Source: Mycobacterium simulans
Lineage (GTDB): Bacteria > Actinomycetota > Actinomycetes > Mycobacteriales > Mycobacteriaceae
DNA: 38,992 nucleotides
Direction of reading: 5' to 3'
Assembly (NCBI RefSeq): GCF_900232995.1
Contig: NZ_OCVX01000003.1
Span: forward strand, 878,876-917,867
The number at the start of each line of letters is the position of its first letter. The first letter of the stretch is position 1. The notes beneath the pieces are model-generated. The model had not been told where the DNA came from, made no database searches, and saw only the letters and a program-made list of their open reading frames with translations. The position numbers were made by a program, and so were the translations under genes. Positions 23,685-32,511 of the stretch are shown one piece after another.

Positions 23685-25118
23685 ATGACCACCGAATCCC
23701 CACCGAAAGCCGCGCCCGCGGCTGGTGCATCCGAATCAACCGACGTCGCCCGGACGGTCGCTCGGCTTCGTAAGACCTTTGCCACGGGGCGCACCCGCAG
23801 CATCGAGTGGCGTAAGCAGCAGTTGGTCGCGCTGCAACGCATGATGGAGGAGAACGAGGCCGCGATCGGCAAAGCGCTCGCCGAAGATCTGGACCGCAAC
23901 GCGGTCGAGGCATTTATCGCCGACGTTGCAACCACTGTCGGCGAAGCGAAGTACGCGGCCAAACGGCTGCGTCGGTGGACGCGCCGCAAGTACCTGCTAT
24001 TGGAGATGCCGCAGCTACCGGGTCGTGGCTGGGTGGAGTACGAGCCGTACGGCACCGTGCTGATCATCGGGGCCTGGAATTACCCGTTCTACCTGACGCT
24101 GGGTCCGGCCGTCGGGGCGATTGCCGCCGGGAACGCCGTCTTGCTCAAGCCTTCCGAGATCGCCGCAGCATCATCGCATTTGATGGCCGAGCTGGTACCT
24201 CGCTACCTCGACAACGATGCGATCGCGGTGGTCGAGGGCGACGGCGCGGTCAGCCAGGAGCTGATCGCGCAGGGCTTGGACCGCGTCATGTTCACCGGTG
24301 GCACGGAGATCGGCCGCAAGGTCTACGAAGGCGCGGCACCGCACCTTACCCCGGTCACCCTCGAACTCGGCGGCAAGAGCCCGGTGATCGTCGCGGCCGA
24401 CGCCGACGTGGATGTCGCGGCCAAACGGATCGCCTGGATCAAGCTGCTCAATGCCGGCCAAACCTGCGTCGCACCCGACTATGTGTTGGCCGACGCAACG
24501 ATCCGCGACGAACTCGTCAGCAAGATCGGCGCCGCCCTCACCAAGTTCCGGCGCGAAGAAGACCCGACCGGACTGCGCATCGTCAACCAGCGCCAGTTCG
24601 ACCGACTCAGCGGCTACCTCGACGCCGTGAAAGCCGACGGCAAAGGCAACGTCGCCGTGGGAGGCGGATGTGACGCATCCAGCCTGCGCATCCAACCAAC
24701 CGTGGTCGTCGACCCCGACCCGGACGGGCCGCTGATGACCAACGAGATCTTCGGGCCGATCCTGCCGGTGATCACGGTCAAGTCGCTGGACGAGGCAATA
24801 GGCTTCGTCAACTCGCGGCCCAAGCCGTTGTCCGCGTACCTATTCACTAAGGCACGCGCCACCCGCGAACGGGTCATCAAAGAAGTCTCGGCCGGCGGCA
24901 TGCTGGTCAACCACCTGGCCTTTCAAGTGTCAACGGCCAAGCTGCCGTTCGGCGGCGTCGGTGCGTCGGGCATGGGCGCCTACCACGGCAAGTGGGGCTT
25001 CGATGAGTTCAGCCACCGTAAGTCGGTGCTGACGAAACCGACTCGGCCCGACATGTCGAAGATGATCTACCCGCCCTACACCGAGCGGGCTTTCAAGCTG
25101 GCTCGCAAGCTGTTCTGA
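23685..25118 (+). CDS. NAD(P)-dependent aldehyde dehydrogenase (Rv0147-like, ALDH3 type)
   Basis: A 477-residue protein preceded by GAAAGGAAGG about five bases before ATG 23685. Class 3 traits are the lack of a long N-terminal extension and the motifs VLIIGAWNYPFYLTLGPAVG, GNAVLLKPSEIAAASSHLMA, MFTGGTEIGRKV, the general-base Glu in TLELGGKSPVIV and the catalytic Cys in LNAGQTCVAPDYVL. The C-terminal GGMLVNHLAFQVSTAKLPFG and GGVGASGMGAYHGKWGFDEF are standard. It should oxidise fatty or aromatic aldehydes to acids. It begins 32 bases after ptpB and is followed closely by an SDR and a quinone oxidoreductase gene, in the same order as Rv0147-Rv0148-Rv0149 in M. tuberculosis from memory. Confidence 0.92.
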   Translation: MTTESPPKAAPAAGASESTDVARTVARLRKTFATGRTRSIEWRKQQLVALQRMMEENEAAIGKALAEDLDRNAVEAFIADVATTVGEAKYAAKRLRRWTRRKYLLLEMPQLPGRGWVEYEPYGTVLIIGAWNYPFYLTLGPAVGAIAAGNAVLLKPSEIAAASSHLMAELVPRYLDNDAIAVVEGDGAVSQELIAQGLDRVMFTGGTEIGRKVYEGAAPHLTPVTLELGGKSPVIVAADADVDVAAKRIAWIKLLNAGQTCVAPDYVLADATIRDELVSKIGAALTKFRREEDPTGLRIVNQRQFDRLSGYLDAVKADGKGNVAVGGGCDASSLRIQPTVVVDPDPDGPLMTNEIFGPILPVITVKSLDEAIGFVNSRPKPLSAYLFTKARATRERVIKEVSAGGMLVNHLAFQVSTAKLPFGGVGASGMGAYHGKWGFDEFSHRKSVLTKPTRPDMSKMIYPPYTERAFKLARKLF

Positions 25119-25132
25119 CAGAGAGGAAACTG

Positions 25133-25993
25133 ATGCCCGGAGTGCAGGATCGCGTCGTTGTTGTTACCGGGGCCGGCGGCGGATTGGGCCGTGAATACGC
25201 CCTCACCCTCGCCCGCGAGGGCGCCAGCGTGGTTGTCAACGACCTCGGTGGAGCCCGCGACGGGACCGGCGCCGGGTCGGCGATGGCCGACAACGTCGTC
25301 GCCGAGATCCGCGAAGCCGGTGGCCGCGCGGTCGCCAACTATGACAGCGTGGCCGAGCCCGAGGGCGCGGCGAATATCATCAAAACCGCGCTCGACGAGT
25401 TCGGCGCCGTGCACGGTGTGGTGAGCAACGCCGGGATCCTGCGCGACGGCACCTTCCACAAGATGTCGTTCGAGAACTGGGACGCCGTGCTCAAGGTCCA
25501 CCTCTACGGCGGGTACAACGTCATCCGTGCGGCGTGGCCGCATTTCCGCGAGCAGAGTTACGGCCGGGTCGTCGTCGCCACCTCCACCAGCGGGCTGTTC
25601 GGCAACTTCGGCCAGAGCAACTACGGGGCAGCCAAACTCGGCCTGGTCGGCATGATCAACACCCTGGCGCTGGAGGGTGCCAAGTACAACATTCACGCCA
25701 ACGCGCTCGCCCCGATCGCGGCGACCCGGATGACTCAGGACATTCTTCCGCCCGAGATCTTTGAGAAACTGACGCCAGACTTCGTTGCGCCGGTGGTGGC
25801 CTATCTGTGCACCGAGGAATGCGCGGACAACGCATCGGTGTTCATTGTCGGTGGCGGCAAGGTGCAACGAGCGGCCTTGTTCCAGAACGACGGCACCGTC
25901 TTCGACAAGCCGCCGTCGGTTCAGGATGTCGCGGAGCACTGGGCCGAGATCACCGACCTGTCCGCCGCCACAAAAGCTGGATTCAAGCTGTAG
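25133..25993 (+). CDS. SDR resembling the dehydrogenase part of multifunctional enzyme 2 (Rv0148-like)
   Basis: A 286-residue SDR with VVVTGAGGGLGREYALTLAR at residues 10-29, the NAD-preferring Asp in VVVNDLGGARDGTG, SNAGILRDGTFHKMSFENWD, a serine-containing VVATSTSGLFGNFG and the catalytic YGAAK. The insertion GGARDGTGAGSAMADNVVAE and the NALAPIAATRMTQDIL segment belong to the (3R)-hydroxyacyl-CoA dehydrogenases of peroxisomal MFE-2 type. A beta-oxidation or related hydroxyacyl role is likely. Length 286 equals Rv0148 as I remember it. GAGAGGAAAC precedes the ATG, 15 bases after the aldehyde dehydrogenase stop. Confidence 0.9.
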   Translation: MPGVQDRVVVVTGAGGGLGREYALTLAREGASVVVNDLGGARDGTGAGSAMADNVVAEIREAGGRAVANYDSVAEPEGAANIIKTALDEFGAVHGVVSNAGILRDGTFHKMSFENWDAVLKVHLYGGYNVIRAAWPHFREQSYGRVVVATSTSGLFGNFGQSNYGAAKLGLVGMINTLALEGAKYNIHANALAPIAATRMTQDILPPEIFEKLTPDFVAPVVAYLCTEECADNASVFIVGGGKVQRAALFQNDGTVFDKPPSVQDVAEHWAEITDLSAATKAGFKL

Positions 25994-25998
25994 CTTTC

Positions 25999-26967
25999 AT
26001 GAAAGCTTGTGTTGTACAAGAGCTTTCCGGGCCATCCGGCATAGTCTATACCGATATTGATGACGCCTCCGGCGGCGACGACAACCTGGTCATTGAGGTT
26101 CGCGCCGCCGGAGTGTGCTTTCCCGATCTGCTGCTGAGCAAGGGCGAGTACCAGCTCAAGTTGCCTCCGCCGTTCGTGCCCGGCATGGAAACCGCGGGTG
26201 TCGTGCTTTCCGCACCGCCGGATTCGGGTTTCCATGTGGGCGAACGCGTTTCGGCGTTCGGAGTGCTCGGCTGCTACGCCGAACAGGTGGCGGTTCCGGC
26301 GGCAAACGTGGTGCGCAGTCCCGCAGAGCTCGATGATGCCGAAGCGGTGTCGTTATTGGTGAACTACAACACCATGTACTTCGCCCTGTCACGTCGGGCC
26401 GCCATGCGGCCGGGCGACTCGGTGCTGGTGCTGGGCGCGGCCGGCGGGGTGGGCACGGCCGCCGTCCAGATCGCCAAGGCGATGGGCGCCAGTCAGGTGC
26501 TAGCTGTCGTGCACCGGGAGAGCGCGATCGACTACGTCGCCTCACTCGGGGCTGACGTTGTGCTGCCGCTGACCGACGCCTGGGTCGAGCAGATTCGTGA
26601 GCACACTTATGGGCGAGGGGTGGACATCATTGTCGATCCCATCGGTGGTTCCGCTTTCGACGACGCGATTAACGTGCTGGCGATCGACGGCAAGCTGTTG
26701 GTGATCGGCTTCGCGGCGGGAAGCATCCCCACCCTCAAGGTCAACCGCCTGCTGCTGCGCAATATCAGTGTGGTGGGCGTCGCGTGGGGCGAATACCTAA
26801 ATACCGTCCCCGGTTCCGCCGATCTATTCTCCTGGGGTCTCAATCAGCTGGTGTTCCTGGGCCTGAGACCGCCTCCGCCGCAACGTTATCCGTTAAGCGA
26901 GGCCAAGGCCGCATTGCAGAGCCTCGATGACGGCGGTGTGCTCGGCAAGCTCGTCCTGGAGCCGTAG
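25999..26967 (+). CDS. Zinc-free MDR oxidoreductase, quinone oxidoreductase type (Rv0149-like)
   Basis: Start ATG 25999 (MKACVVQELSGPSGIVYTDI, 322 residues), six bases after the SDR stop; a longer frame inside the SDR is shadow. The NADPH-binding fold is clear: PGDSVLVLGAAGGVGTAAVQ (about residues 138-157), with VDIIVDPIGGSAFDDAINVL later. The N-terminal domain holds VRAAGVCFPDLLLSKGEYQL and PFVPGMETAGVV. The zinc-binding Cys/His set of alcohol dehydrogenases is absent. It should reduce quinones, enones or enoyl-thioesters with NADPH. It ends six bases before the stop of the first of four convergent PE genes. Confidence 0.9.
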   Translation: MKACVVQELSGPSGIVYTDIDDASGGDDNLVIEVRAAGVCFPDLLLSKGEYQLKLPPPFVPGMETAGVVLSAPPDSGFHVGERVSAFGVLGCYAEQVAVPAANVVRSPAELDDAEAVSLLVNYNTMYFALSRRAAMRPGDSVLVLGAAGGVGTAAVQIAKAMGASQVLAVVHRESAIDYVASLGADVVLPLTDAWVEQIREHTYGRGVDIIVDPIGGSAFDDAINVLAIDGKLLVIGFAAGSIPTLKVNRLLLRNISVVGVAWGEYLNTVPGSADLFSWGLNQLVFLGLRPPPPQRYPLSEAKAALQSLDDGGVLGKLVLEP

Positions 26968-26973
26968 GCGCGG

Positions 26974-28704
26974 TTACACCAAGCCCTGGAAATCAGCTGC
27001 AATCGATTGTGCTGCCAGCTGCAGAACTCGCAGTTCGAATCCGGCTAGCAGCGTTGCCAATCCGACGTTAGCGGCAATCGGGCGGCCGAACGCATTGATA
27101 AGCCCTCCGACGGGATCACCGTTGACCGCCTGCAATAGTCCGGTGCCGAACAGGTAGACGTTGTAGGCCGGGATGGCCGTCACGATCGCATTTACGCCAT
27201 CAATGGTCGGAAACACAGTCGCGTAAACCGTCGCGGCGACGTTGGAGCTGGCGTAGGCGACCTTGAGATTCGCCTCCAGCAGGGACTCGATAATGCTGGT
27301 CGGCGACGACAGCGACGATTGGAGGCCGGCGAGCACGCTGGCCCCGTCTGTCCCGACCTCTCCCAGCGTCGTAGTCAGAGCGTTGGGAAGAGTGCTGGGC
27401 AGGTTGGCCAGATGCGGCAATACCTCGGTGGTCATGTCGGTGTTGAATGCGGCGATCCCTTTCTGAGTTCCGGCGCTCAGCGCGGCAATGATCTCTTCTG
27501 GTGGAACTGGTGGGATCACGCCGAACTCGGTACGAACGTTCGGCGGGTCGGGCGACCAGCCCTGTGTGGTGCTGCCGTAGCCGAGGTTGACCAGGACTTC
27601 CATATTGGGTTCGAGCAGGCTTGCGATGGGTTTCCCCATGACCGGTATTGCCCGCACCGGGTCCAAGAGCGGCAAATGTTCGGTGGGAATTACGTAGTAC
27701 TCGGTCTGGGTGGGGCCCACCGTATTCGTCAATTGAATGGCGTTGCTGACCTGGTCTGCGGTAAGGAATGGGTATGTGCCGTGCAGGGTCATGATGCCCA
27801 TGAACGCGTTGAGGTCCGCCAGGAAATTGAGGGGGTATTGCGGGAAGTCGGCGAAACCATCGTATTCGATCGTGTAAATCCTGGTGGGGAACGAATTGTC
27901 GGGCGTCGCGGCGCCGAAGGTGAGGCCCATGCTCGGCAAGCTCAGTGCCGGGAAACGCGCGAGCAGGCCGCCGTTGGGGTTCGCCGGATTGCCGAGAAGG
28001 GTGAAGGATAAGTCGCCCAGGCCGGGGTTCGGCGTGTTGGCGGGGTTGAGCAACTGCATTTCGAGCGAAGAGATGACCGCGCTCTGCGAGTAGCCCAGGA
28101 CGTTGACGGTCTGACCGCTGGCGAGTAATGGGCGGATCGTGTTATCCAGGATCGTCAGCCCCCGCGCAACCGAGTCGTTCAGGGTCAGGTCTTTGATGCC
28201 GGTGAGCGGATATAGGCCCTCAGGTGTGTTCAGGCCCTGCAGATTGTCACCTATTGTGCGCCAGGGGAATACGTACAGCGCAGCAAGGTCGTCGATGTAA
28301 TCCACGGCAGGTATCGGGTATCCACTGGCGCCCATGACGATGGTGTAAGTCGTGGCCGGGTCCGAGATTGCCGTCGCCAACGGAGCCGCGGCCGCTGCCA
28401 CACTTGCCGCGGTGCCACCGGCGTTGGCGATCTCGGTCTCCGCGTAGGCGATCCCCGCGGCGGCCACAGTCCTGACGAAATCGTCGTGGAATTCCGACAC
28501 TTGGCGGATGAACGCCTGATATTCGTTGGCGTAGGTGTTGAACAGATTCGCGCAGGCTTCCGACACCTCATCGGCGGCCGCTGCCACGAGACCCGTTATC
28601 GGCGTCGTGGCGGCCGCACTCGCCGCGGCGATCGCCGCACGAATTTCCGATAAGTCTGCCGCAGCCGTCGCAATGAAATCCGGCTGCACGGCCAGGTATG
28701 ACAT
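26974..28704 (-). CDS. PE-PPE domain protein, copy A (PD in place of PE)
   Basis: Start ATG 28704 (MSYLAVQPDFIATAAADLSE, 576 residues), with AAGGATTGGGCCG just before it; 21 further codons upstream are ignored. The PE-like domain carries Pro8-Asp9 instead of Pro-Glu, but YAETE stays at 87-91. The hydrolase domain has GYSQS (Ser206), YDGFADFPQYPLNFLADLNA and the following LH. A C-terminal module of about 150 residues ends with AYNVYLFGTGLLQAVNGDPV, PIAANVGLATLLAGFE and FQGLV. The protein is expected at the cell envelope or outside the cell via type VII export. It is the last of four tandem genes; the longest of them, it converges with the quinone oxidoreductase. Confidence 0.87.
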   Translation of the reverse strand: MSYLAVQPDFIATAAADLSEIRAAIAAASAAATTPITGLVAAAADEVSEACANLFNTYANEYQAFIRQVSEFHDDFVRTVAAAGIAYAETEIANAGGTAASVAAAAAPLATAISDPATTYTIVMGASGYPIPAVDYIDDLAALYVFPWRTIGDNLQGLNTPEGLYPLTGIKDLTLNDSVARGLTILDNTIRPLLASGQTVNVLGYSQSAVISSLEMQLLNPANTPNPGLGDLSFTLLGNPANPNGGLLARFPALSLPSMGLTFGAATPDNSFPTRIYTIEYDGFADFPQYPLNFLADLNAFMGIMTLHGTYPFLTADQVSNAIQLTNTVGPTQTEYYVIPTEHLPLLDPVRAIPVMGKPIASLLEPNMEVLVNLGYGSTTQGWSPDPPNVRTEFGVIPPVPPEEIIAALSAGTQKGIAAFNTDMTTEVLPHLANLPSTLPNALTTTLGEVGTDGASVLAGLQSSLSSPTSIIESLLEANLKVAYASSNVAATVYATVFPTIDGVNAIVTAIPAYNVYLFGTGLLQAVNGDPVGGLINAFGRPIAANVGLATLLAGFELRVLQLAAQSIAADFQGLV

Positions 28705-28851
28705 CGGCCCAATCCTTACGACGATGACGCGTCGATGCGCGTTTGCCTGGAATTTATGCCAACGCAACTTCCGGAAGCAAGCACAGGCGGGCGACCCGCG
28801 CGAGTGAGCCCGGAAACCATTCGCCGCAACGGTTTCGGCAATTCGACGGGC

Positions 28852-30561
28852 TTAGCCGGCACCGGTGAAGTCACCAATAATCGATTGGGCGCCGTTTAAG
28901 AGCACATTGAGCTCGACGCCGGCCGCGAGCGTCAGCAGCCCCACGTCAGCAGCGAGCGGATAGCCGATCGCGTTGATGATCCCGGCCGGGTCACCGTTTG
29001 CCAGTTGCTCGATCCCGTCCAGGAAGAGGTTGATGTTATAGGCCGGAATGATGGTCACCGCGGTGTTCAAGATATCTGCTGTCGGCAGCAGAACGGCATA
29101 ACCGTCAGCGGCCGCACTCGAGAATGCTGTGGCGATCCTCGTGTTTGCTGCCTTGAGGGCGTCGATGAAGCCGTCGATTGGCGAGCCTGTGGCCGCTGGC
29201 AGGCTGGGTAGCGCCCATGGCATCGACGAGCCGCCGGTCTGCGCGAGGCCCGCAACCGACAGGTCGGGCAACGATGTCGGCACCATGGCCTGAATGTCGC
29301 TCGCGAAGGCAGTGACGCCCTGCTGGGTGCCGCTGACCATATCGCCCGCGAACGTTATCGGATTGATCGAGGGGAACAACCCGAACGGTGTGGCCACATC
29401 CGCGTACCCGGTCGAATAGCCGTAGTGGGGATCGCCGTAGCCCAGGTTGACCAGATAGGTCAAGTTCGGCTCGACCAGATCCGCCAACGGATTGCCGATC
29501 ACCGGGACCGCCCGCAGTGGCTCCAGGAGCGGAAGACCCGGGTAGGTGATCATGTAGTAGTGCTCGATGCCGTTGTTGCCCGGGGATACCGGCAATTCGA
29601 CAAGGTTGTAGCCGGGGGGAAGGTTGGCCGGATCCAGGTCACCATAGTTGCTATGCACGAACTGGATACCCGCAACTGCGTTGAGGTCGGCCAAGATATT
29701 GAGCGGGTAGCGAGGGAAGTCGGCGAATCCGTCGTATTGGAGCGTGTACTGGGTGAGCGGGTAACCCGTGTTTGACGGTGTCGCCCCGTAGAACTCCAGA
29801 CCCAGCGCCGGCATGGACAGACCCGGGAAGCGCGCCAGCAGGCCGCCGTTGGGAGCCATCGGATTACCCAGCAGGGTGAAGCTGAGCATGTCCTTGCTCG
29901 GGCTCCCGATGGCCGCCAGGTTTCGCATCTCGATCGAGGAGAGGACGGCACTTTGCGAGAGGCCCAAAACTGCAACGCTTTGTCCGTTGGTGATGAGACC
30001 TTGGGGCCCAAAGAGGGCGTTGTCGAGCATCTGTACGCCCAGGGTCACCGACTGGTTGAGGGGCAAGTCCTTGACTTGGGTAAACGGGTATAACCCCTCG
30101 GGGGTGTTCAGAGGTATGTTCGCGCCGGTCACGACGTAGGCGAAGTTGATGAACGGACGAACGCTAGCCATGTAGTCCGGTGAGGGTATGGGATCGCCGC
30201 TACCGGTCATGATCAAAGCCACGTCGTAGGACACCGCGGCCAGGGGCGCCGCGATCGCACTACCGCCGACCGCTGCCGCGTTGACGGCCTCGGCCTCTGC
30301 ATATGCCGTCCCCGCCGCGGCCAACGCCCGAACGAATTCGTCGTGGAAAGCCGCTGCCTGCCTGATGACCGCCTGGTACTCCTGGCCGTAGGCGCCAAAC
30401 AGCGCCGCCGAAGCCGTGGACACCTCGTCGGCGGCAGCCGCCACCAGGCTGGTTGTCGGGCCGGCCACTGCCGCATTGGCCGCCTCGATCGCCGCACGAA
30501 TTCCCGCTACATTCGCCGCGGCCTCGGCCACCAGCTGTGGTTGCGTCATTAGGTACGTCAT
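28852..30561 (-). CDS. PE-PPE domain protein, copy B (PQ in place of PE)
   Basis: 569 residues from MTYLMTQPQLVAEAAANVAG. Pro8-Gln9 replaces the signature pair and YAEAE is kept at 87-91. The nucleophile elbow reads GLSQS (Ser202) instead of the usual GYSQS. YDGFADFPRYPLNILADLNA and the subsequent VH supply the other predicted triad residues. The C-terminal module (ADGYAVLLPTADILNTAVTI, AYNINLFLDGIEQLANGDPA, GYPLAADVGLLTLAAGVE) is shared with its neighbours. The ribosome-binding region GGGGATTGGCCG resembles that of copy A, supporting recent duplication of the two units. A -10-like TAGGCT lies about 100 bases upstream. Confidence 0.87.
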   Translation of the reverse strand: MTYLMTQPQLVAEAAANVAGIRAAIEAANAAVAGPTTSLVAAAADEVSTASAALFGAYGQEYQAVIRQAAAFHDEFVRALAAAGTAYAEAEAVNAAAVGGSAIAAPLAAVSYDVALIMTGSGDPIPSPDYMASVRPFINFAYVVTGANIPLNTPEGLYPFTQVKDLPLNQSVTLGVQMLDNALFGPQGLITNGQSVAVLGLSQSAVLSSIEMRNLAAIGSPSKDMLSFTLLGNPMAPNGGLLARFPGLSMPALGLEFYGATPSNTGYPLTQYTLQYDGFADFPRYPLNILADLNAVAGIQFVHSNYGDLDPANLPPGYNLVELPVSPGNNGIEHYYMITYPGLPLLEPLRAVPVIGNPLADLVEPNLTYLVNLGYGDPHYGYSTGYADVATPFGLFPSINPITFAGDMVSGTQQGVTAFASDIQAMVPTSLPDLSVAGLAQTGGSSMPWALPSLPAATGSPIDGFIDALKAANTRIATAFSSAAADGYAVLLPTADILNTAVTIIPAYNINLFLDGIEQLANGDPAGIINAIGYPLAADVGLLTLAAGVELNVLLNGAQSIIGDFTGAG

Positions 30562-30663
30562 CGGCCAATCCCCTTAGCGCGCGGGACTTTTCGTCAATAC
30601 ACCGACGAGGCTGTGAAACCGATGTCGCAGCGAGGCCGGTCACCGTGCAGCCCGGCATTTGTT

Positions 30664-30669
30664 AGCCTA
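30664..30669 (-). promoter_or_regulatory. Candidate -10 element TAGGCT of PE-PPE copy B
   Basis: The hexamer TAGGCT (minus strand) recurs in the leader of copy D at 34222-34227, with a following AC in both. It is about 103 bases upstream of ATG 30561. The -35 region is not clear. Support rests on the recurrence only. Confidence 0.3.
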
Positions 30670-30713
30670 GGACGATATCGCCCGGCCGTTTGGCGTTTCC
30701 CCAGATTTCTGCC

Positions 30714-32378
30714 TTAGGGAACGAGGCTCGAAATATCGCGAATGGTCGTTGCCAGAGCTTCGGCGAGGACGAGAAATTCAACCGCACCCGCGATCGTGGC
30801 CAATCCCACGTTGGCAGCGATGGGATATCCGATCGCGTTGATGAGGTTGCCCTGCGCGAGTTGTTCGGCGAAGAGCTGGACGTTGTAGGCGGGCAGGGTG
30901 GTGACGAGGGACAGGGCGATGTCTGCCGTGGGCAGCAGGACGGCGTAGTCGGTGGAAACAATCGACGCGACGGTGTTGGCGACGGTGAGCGGCGACGGGA
31001 GGTCCGCTGCGCTCACCATGAGGTCGGTCGTGAGTTCGGTCGGGGCCGGCATCTGCAGCGGTGGCAATGTGGGCGGGTTGGCGAGGAGCTGCGACATGTC
31101 GAATGTGAAGTTGTTGATGCCCTGCTGCGTCCCGGCCGCGAAAGCCTCGGCGACGGTGACCGGGCTGACGTCTGGGAACAAACCGAACGGCGTCCACACG
31201 TCCGGAGGACTTGTCGAGTAGCCGTGGTACGGGTCGCCGTAGCCCAAATTAACGATCACCCTCATGTTCGGCTCGATCAGATTGGCTAGCGGACCCCCGA
31301 TCACGGGTACGGCACGTAGCGGCTGCAGGAGCGGCAGATCATCCGCGGGAAGGATGTAGTAATGGGTATTGCGCGGGACGCTGGGCTGCAACTCAATTGC
31401 GTTCTGGTCAAGCCACTCCGGCGTGATATCGAAATACCTGGGATGCACGTAGACGATGCCCGCTACCGCATTGAGGTCGGAAATGATATTGAGTGGGTAG
31501 CGCGGAAAGTCGGCGAACCCATCGTATTCCAGTGTGTAGATGGCCGTGTCGTAGGGCGTGTCCGGCGGTGTTGCGCCATAGAACGTCAACCCCAGGCTCG
31601 AGATGGAGAGATTAGGGAACCGCGCGAGCATGCCGCCATTGGGGTTCATTTCATTGCCGGTCAACACGAAGTTGAGGGATCCGACAAATGGAGGAACAGG
31701 CTCGGACATGAGTTTCTGCATTTCCAGCGACGCGATTACCGCACTTTGGGAAACGCCGAAAACGGTCACCGTCTGGCCATTGTTAACGATTTGTTCTCTG
31801 ATCGCAGCGTCCAGAATGGCCACGCCCTGATTCACCGATGCGTCGAGTACCAAACTCTTTACCCCGGTGAGCGGGTACAACTCTTCGGGCGTGACCAACC
31901 CGATCGGCGGCAAGACACTCATCGAACGGATATATAGCTCATTGGCTTTTGAAATGAGATTTGCTGACGGGATGGGGACTCCGGTACCGCCCATGATCAA
32001 CGACAATTCGTTTGCGGGAAATGGCGGAAGCACGGCGGCAGCTGGCGCCGGGGCCGGGGCCGCGGGCGCTCCCAGCACCCCTTGCAAGGCGGCGACCGCG
32101 GTGACCTCCGCGTTCTGATAAGCGATTCCGGCGGCGGCTAACGCCTGGGTGAATTCAGCCTGAAACGCCGCCGCTTGTCTCATCACGGCCGCATACTCCT
32201 GGCCGTATGCGCCAAAGAGATTTGCGAGGGCTGCCGACACCTCATCGCCGGCAGCCGCGGCTAGACCGGAGATCCGGCCCACCGCAGCCTGATTGGCCGC
32301 ACTGATCGCCGAACCAATCCCCTCGACATCCGCGGCAGCCGCCGCCATGATCTGTGGTTCGGCGATCAGATGCGTCAT
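30714..32378 (-). CDS. PE-PPE domain protein, copy C (PQ in place of PE)
   Basis: 554 residues from MTHLIAEPQIMAAAAADVEG. Pro8-Gln9 again replaces Pro-Glu, and YQNAE is kept at 87-91. An Ala/Pro-rich linker (residues about 100-120, APAAPAPAPAAAV) precedes the hydrolase domain, whose elbow reads GVSQS (Ser210). YDGFADFPRYPLNIISDLNA and the following VH are present. The C-terminal module ends AYNVQLFAEQLAQGNLINAI, PIAANVGLATIAGAVE and SSLVP. The promoter-like CGCTCTACGCT directly upstream leaves almost no leader, so the message may be leaderless. Confidence 0.87.
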   Translation of the reverse strand: MTHLIAEPQIMAAAAADVEGIGSAISAANQAAVGRISGLAAAAGDEVSAALANLFGAYGQEYAAVMRQAAAFQAEFTQALAAAGIAYQNAEVTAVAALQGVLGAPAAPAPAPAAAVLPPFPANELSLIMGGTGVPIPSANLISKANELYIRSMSVLPPIGLVTPEELYPLTGVKSLVLDASVNQGVAILDAAIREQIVNNGQTVTVFGVSQSAVIASLEMQKLMSEPVPPFVGSLNFVLTGNEMNPNGGMLARFPNLSISSLGLTFYGATPPDTPYDTAIYTLEYDGFADFPRYPLNIISDLNAVAGIVYVHPRYFDITPEWLDQNAIELQPSVPRNTHYYILPADDLPLLQPLRAVPVIGGPLANLIEPNMRVIVNLGYGDPYHGYSTSPPDVWTPFGLFPDVSPVTVAEAFAAGTQQGINNFTFDMSQLLANPPTLPPLQMPAPTELTTDLMVSAADLPSPLTVANTVASIVSTDYAVLLPTADIALSLVTTLPAYNVQLFAEQLAQGNLINAIGYPIAANVGLATIAGAVEFLVLAEALATTIRDISSLVP

Positions 32379-32386
32379 AGATGGTC

Positions 32387-32392
32387 AGCGTA
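32387..32392 (-). promoter_or_regulatory. Candidate -10 element TACGCT of PE-PPE copy C
   Basis: On the minus strand CGCTCTACGCT resembles the CGCTCTACTCT and CGCTCTAGTCT before the PE4-like and PE3-like genes. The hexamer ends eight bases before the ATG at 32378, which would give a leaderless or nearly leaderless transcript. No -35 is evident. Confidence 0.35.
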
Positions 32393-32511
32393 GAGCGACC
32401 GGCCACAGCCGGCGGGCATTTGAGCCAAAGCGCTCACCAGAGCACGTCAGAAGGTGCGGTCCTGGAGTTGCTGACGGCCTTTGGTGCGGCTGGCCGAAAA
32501 CCGCCCGGGTG

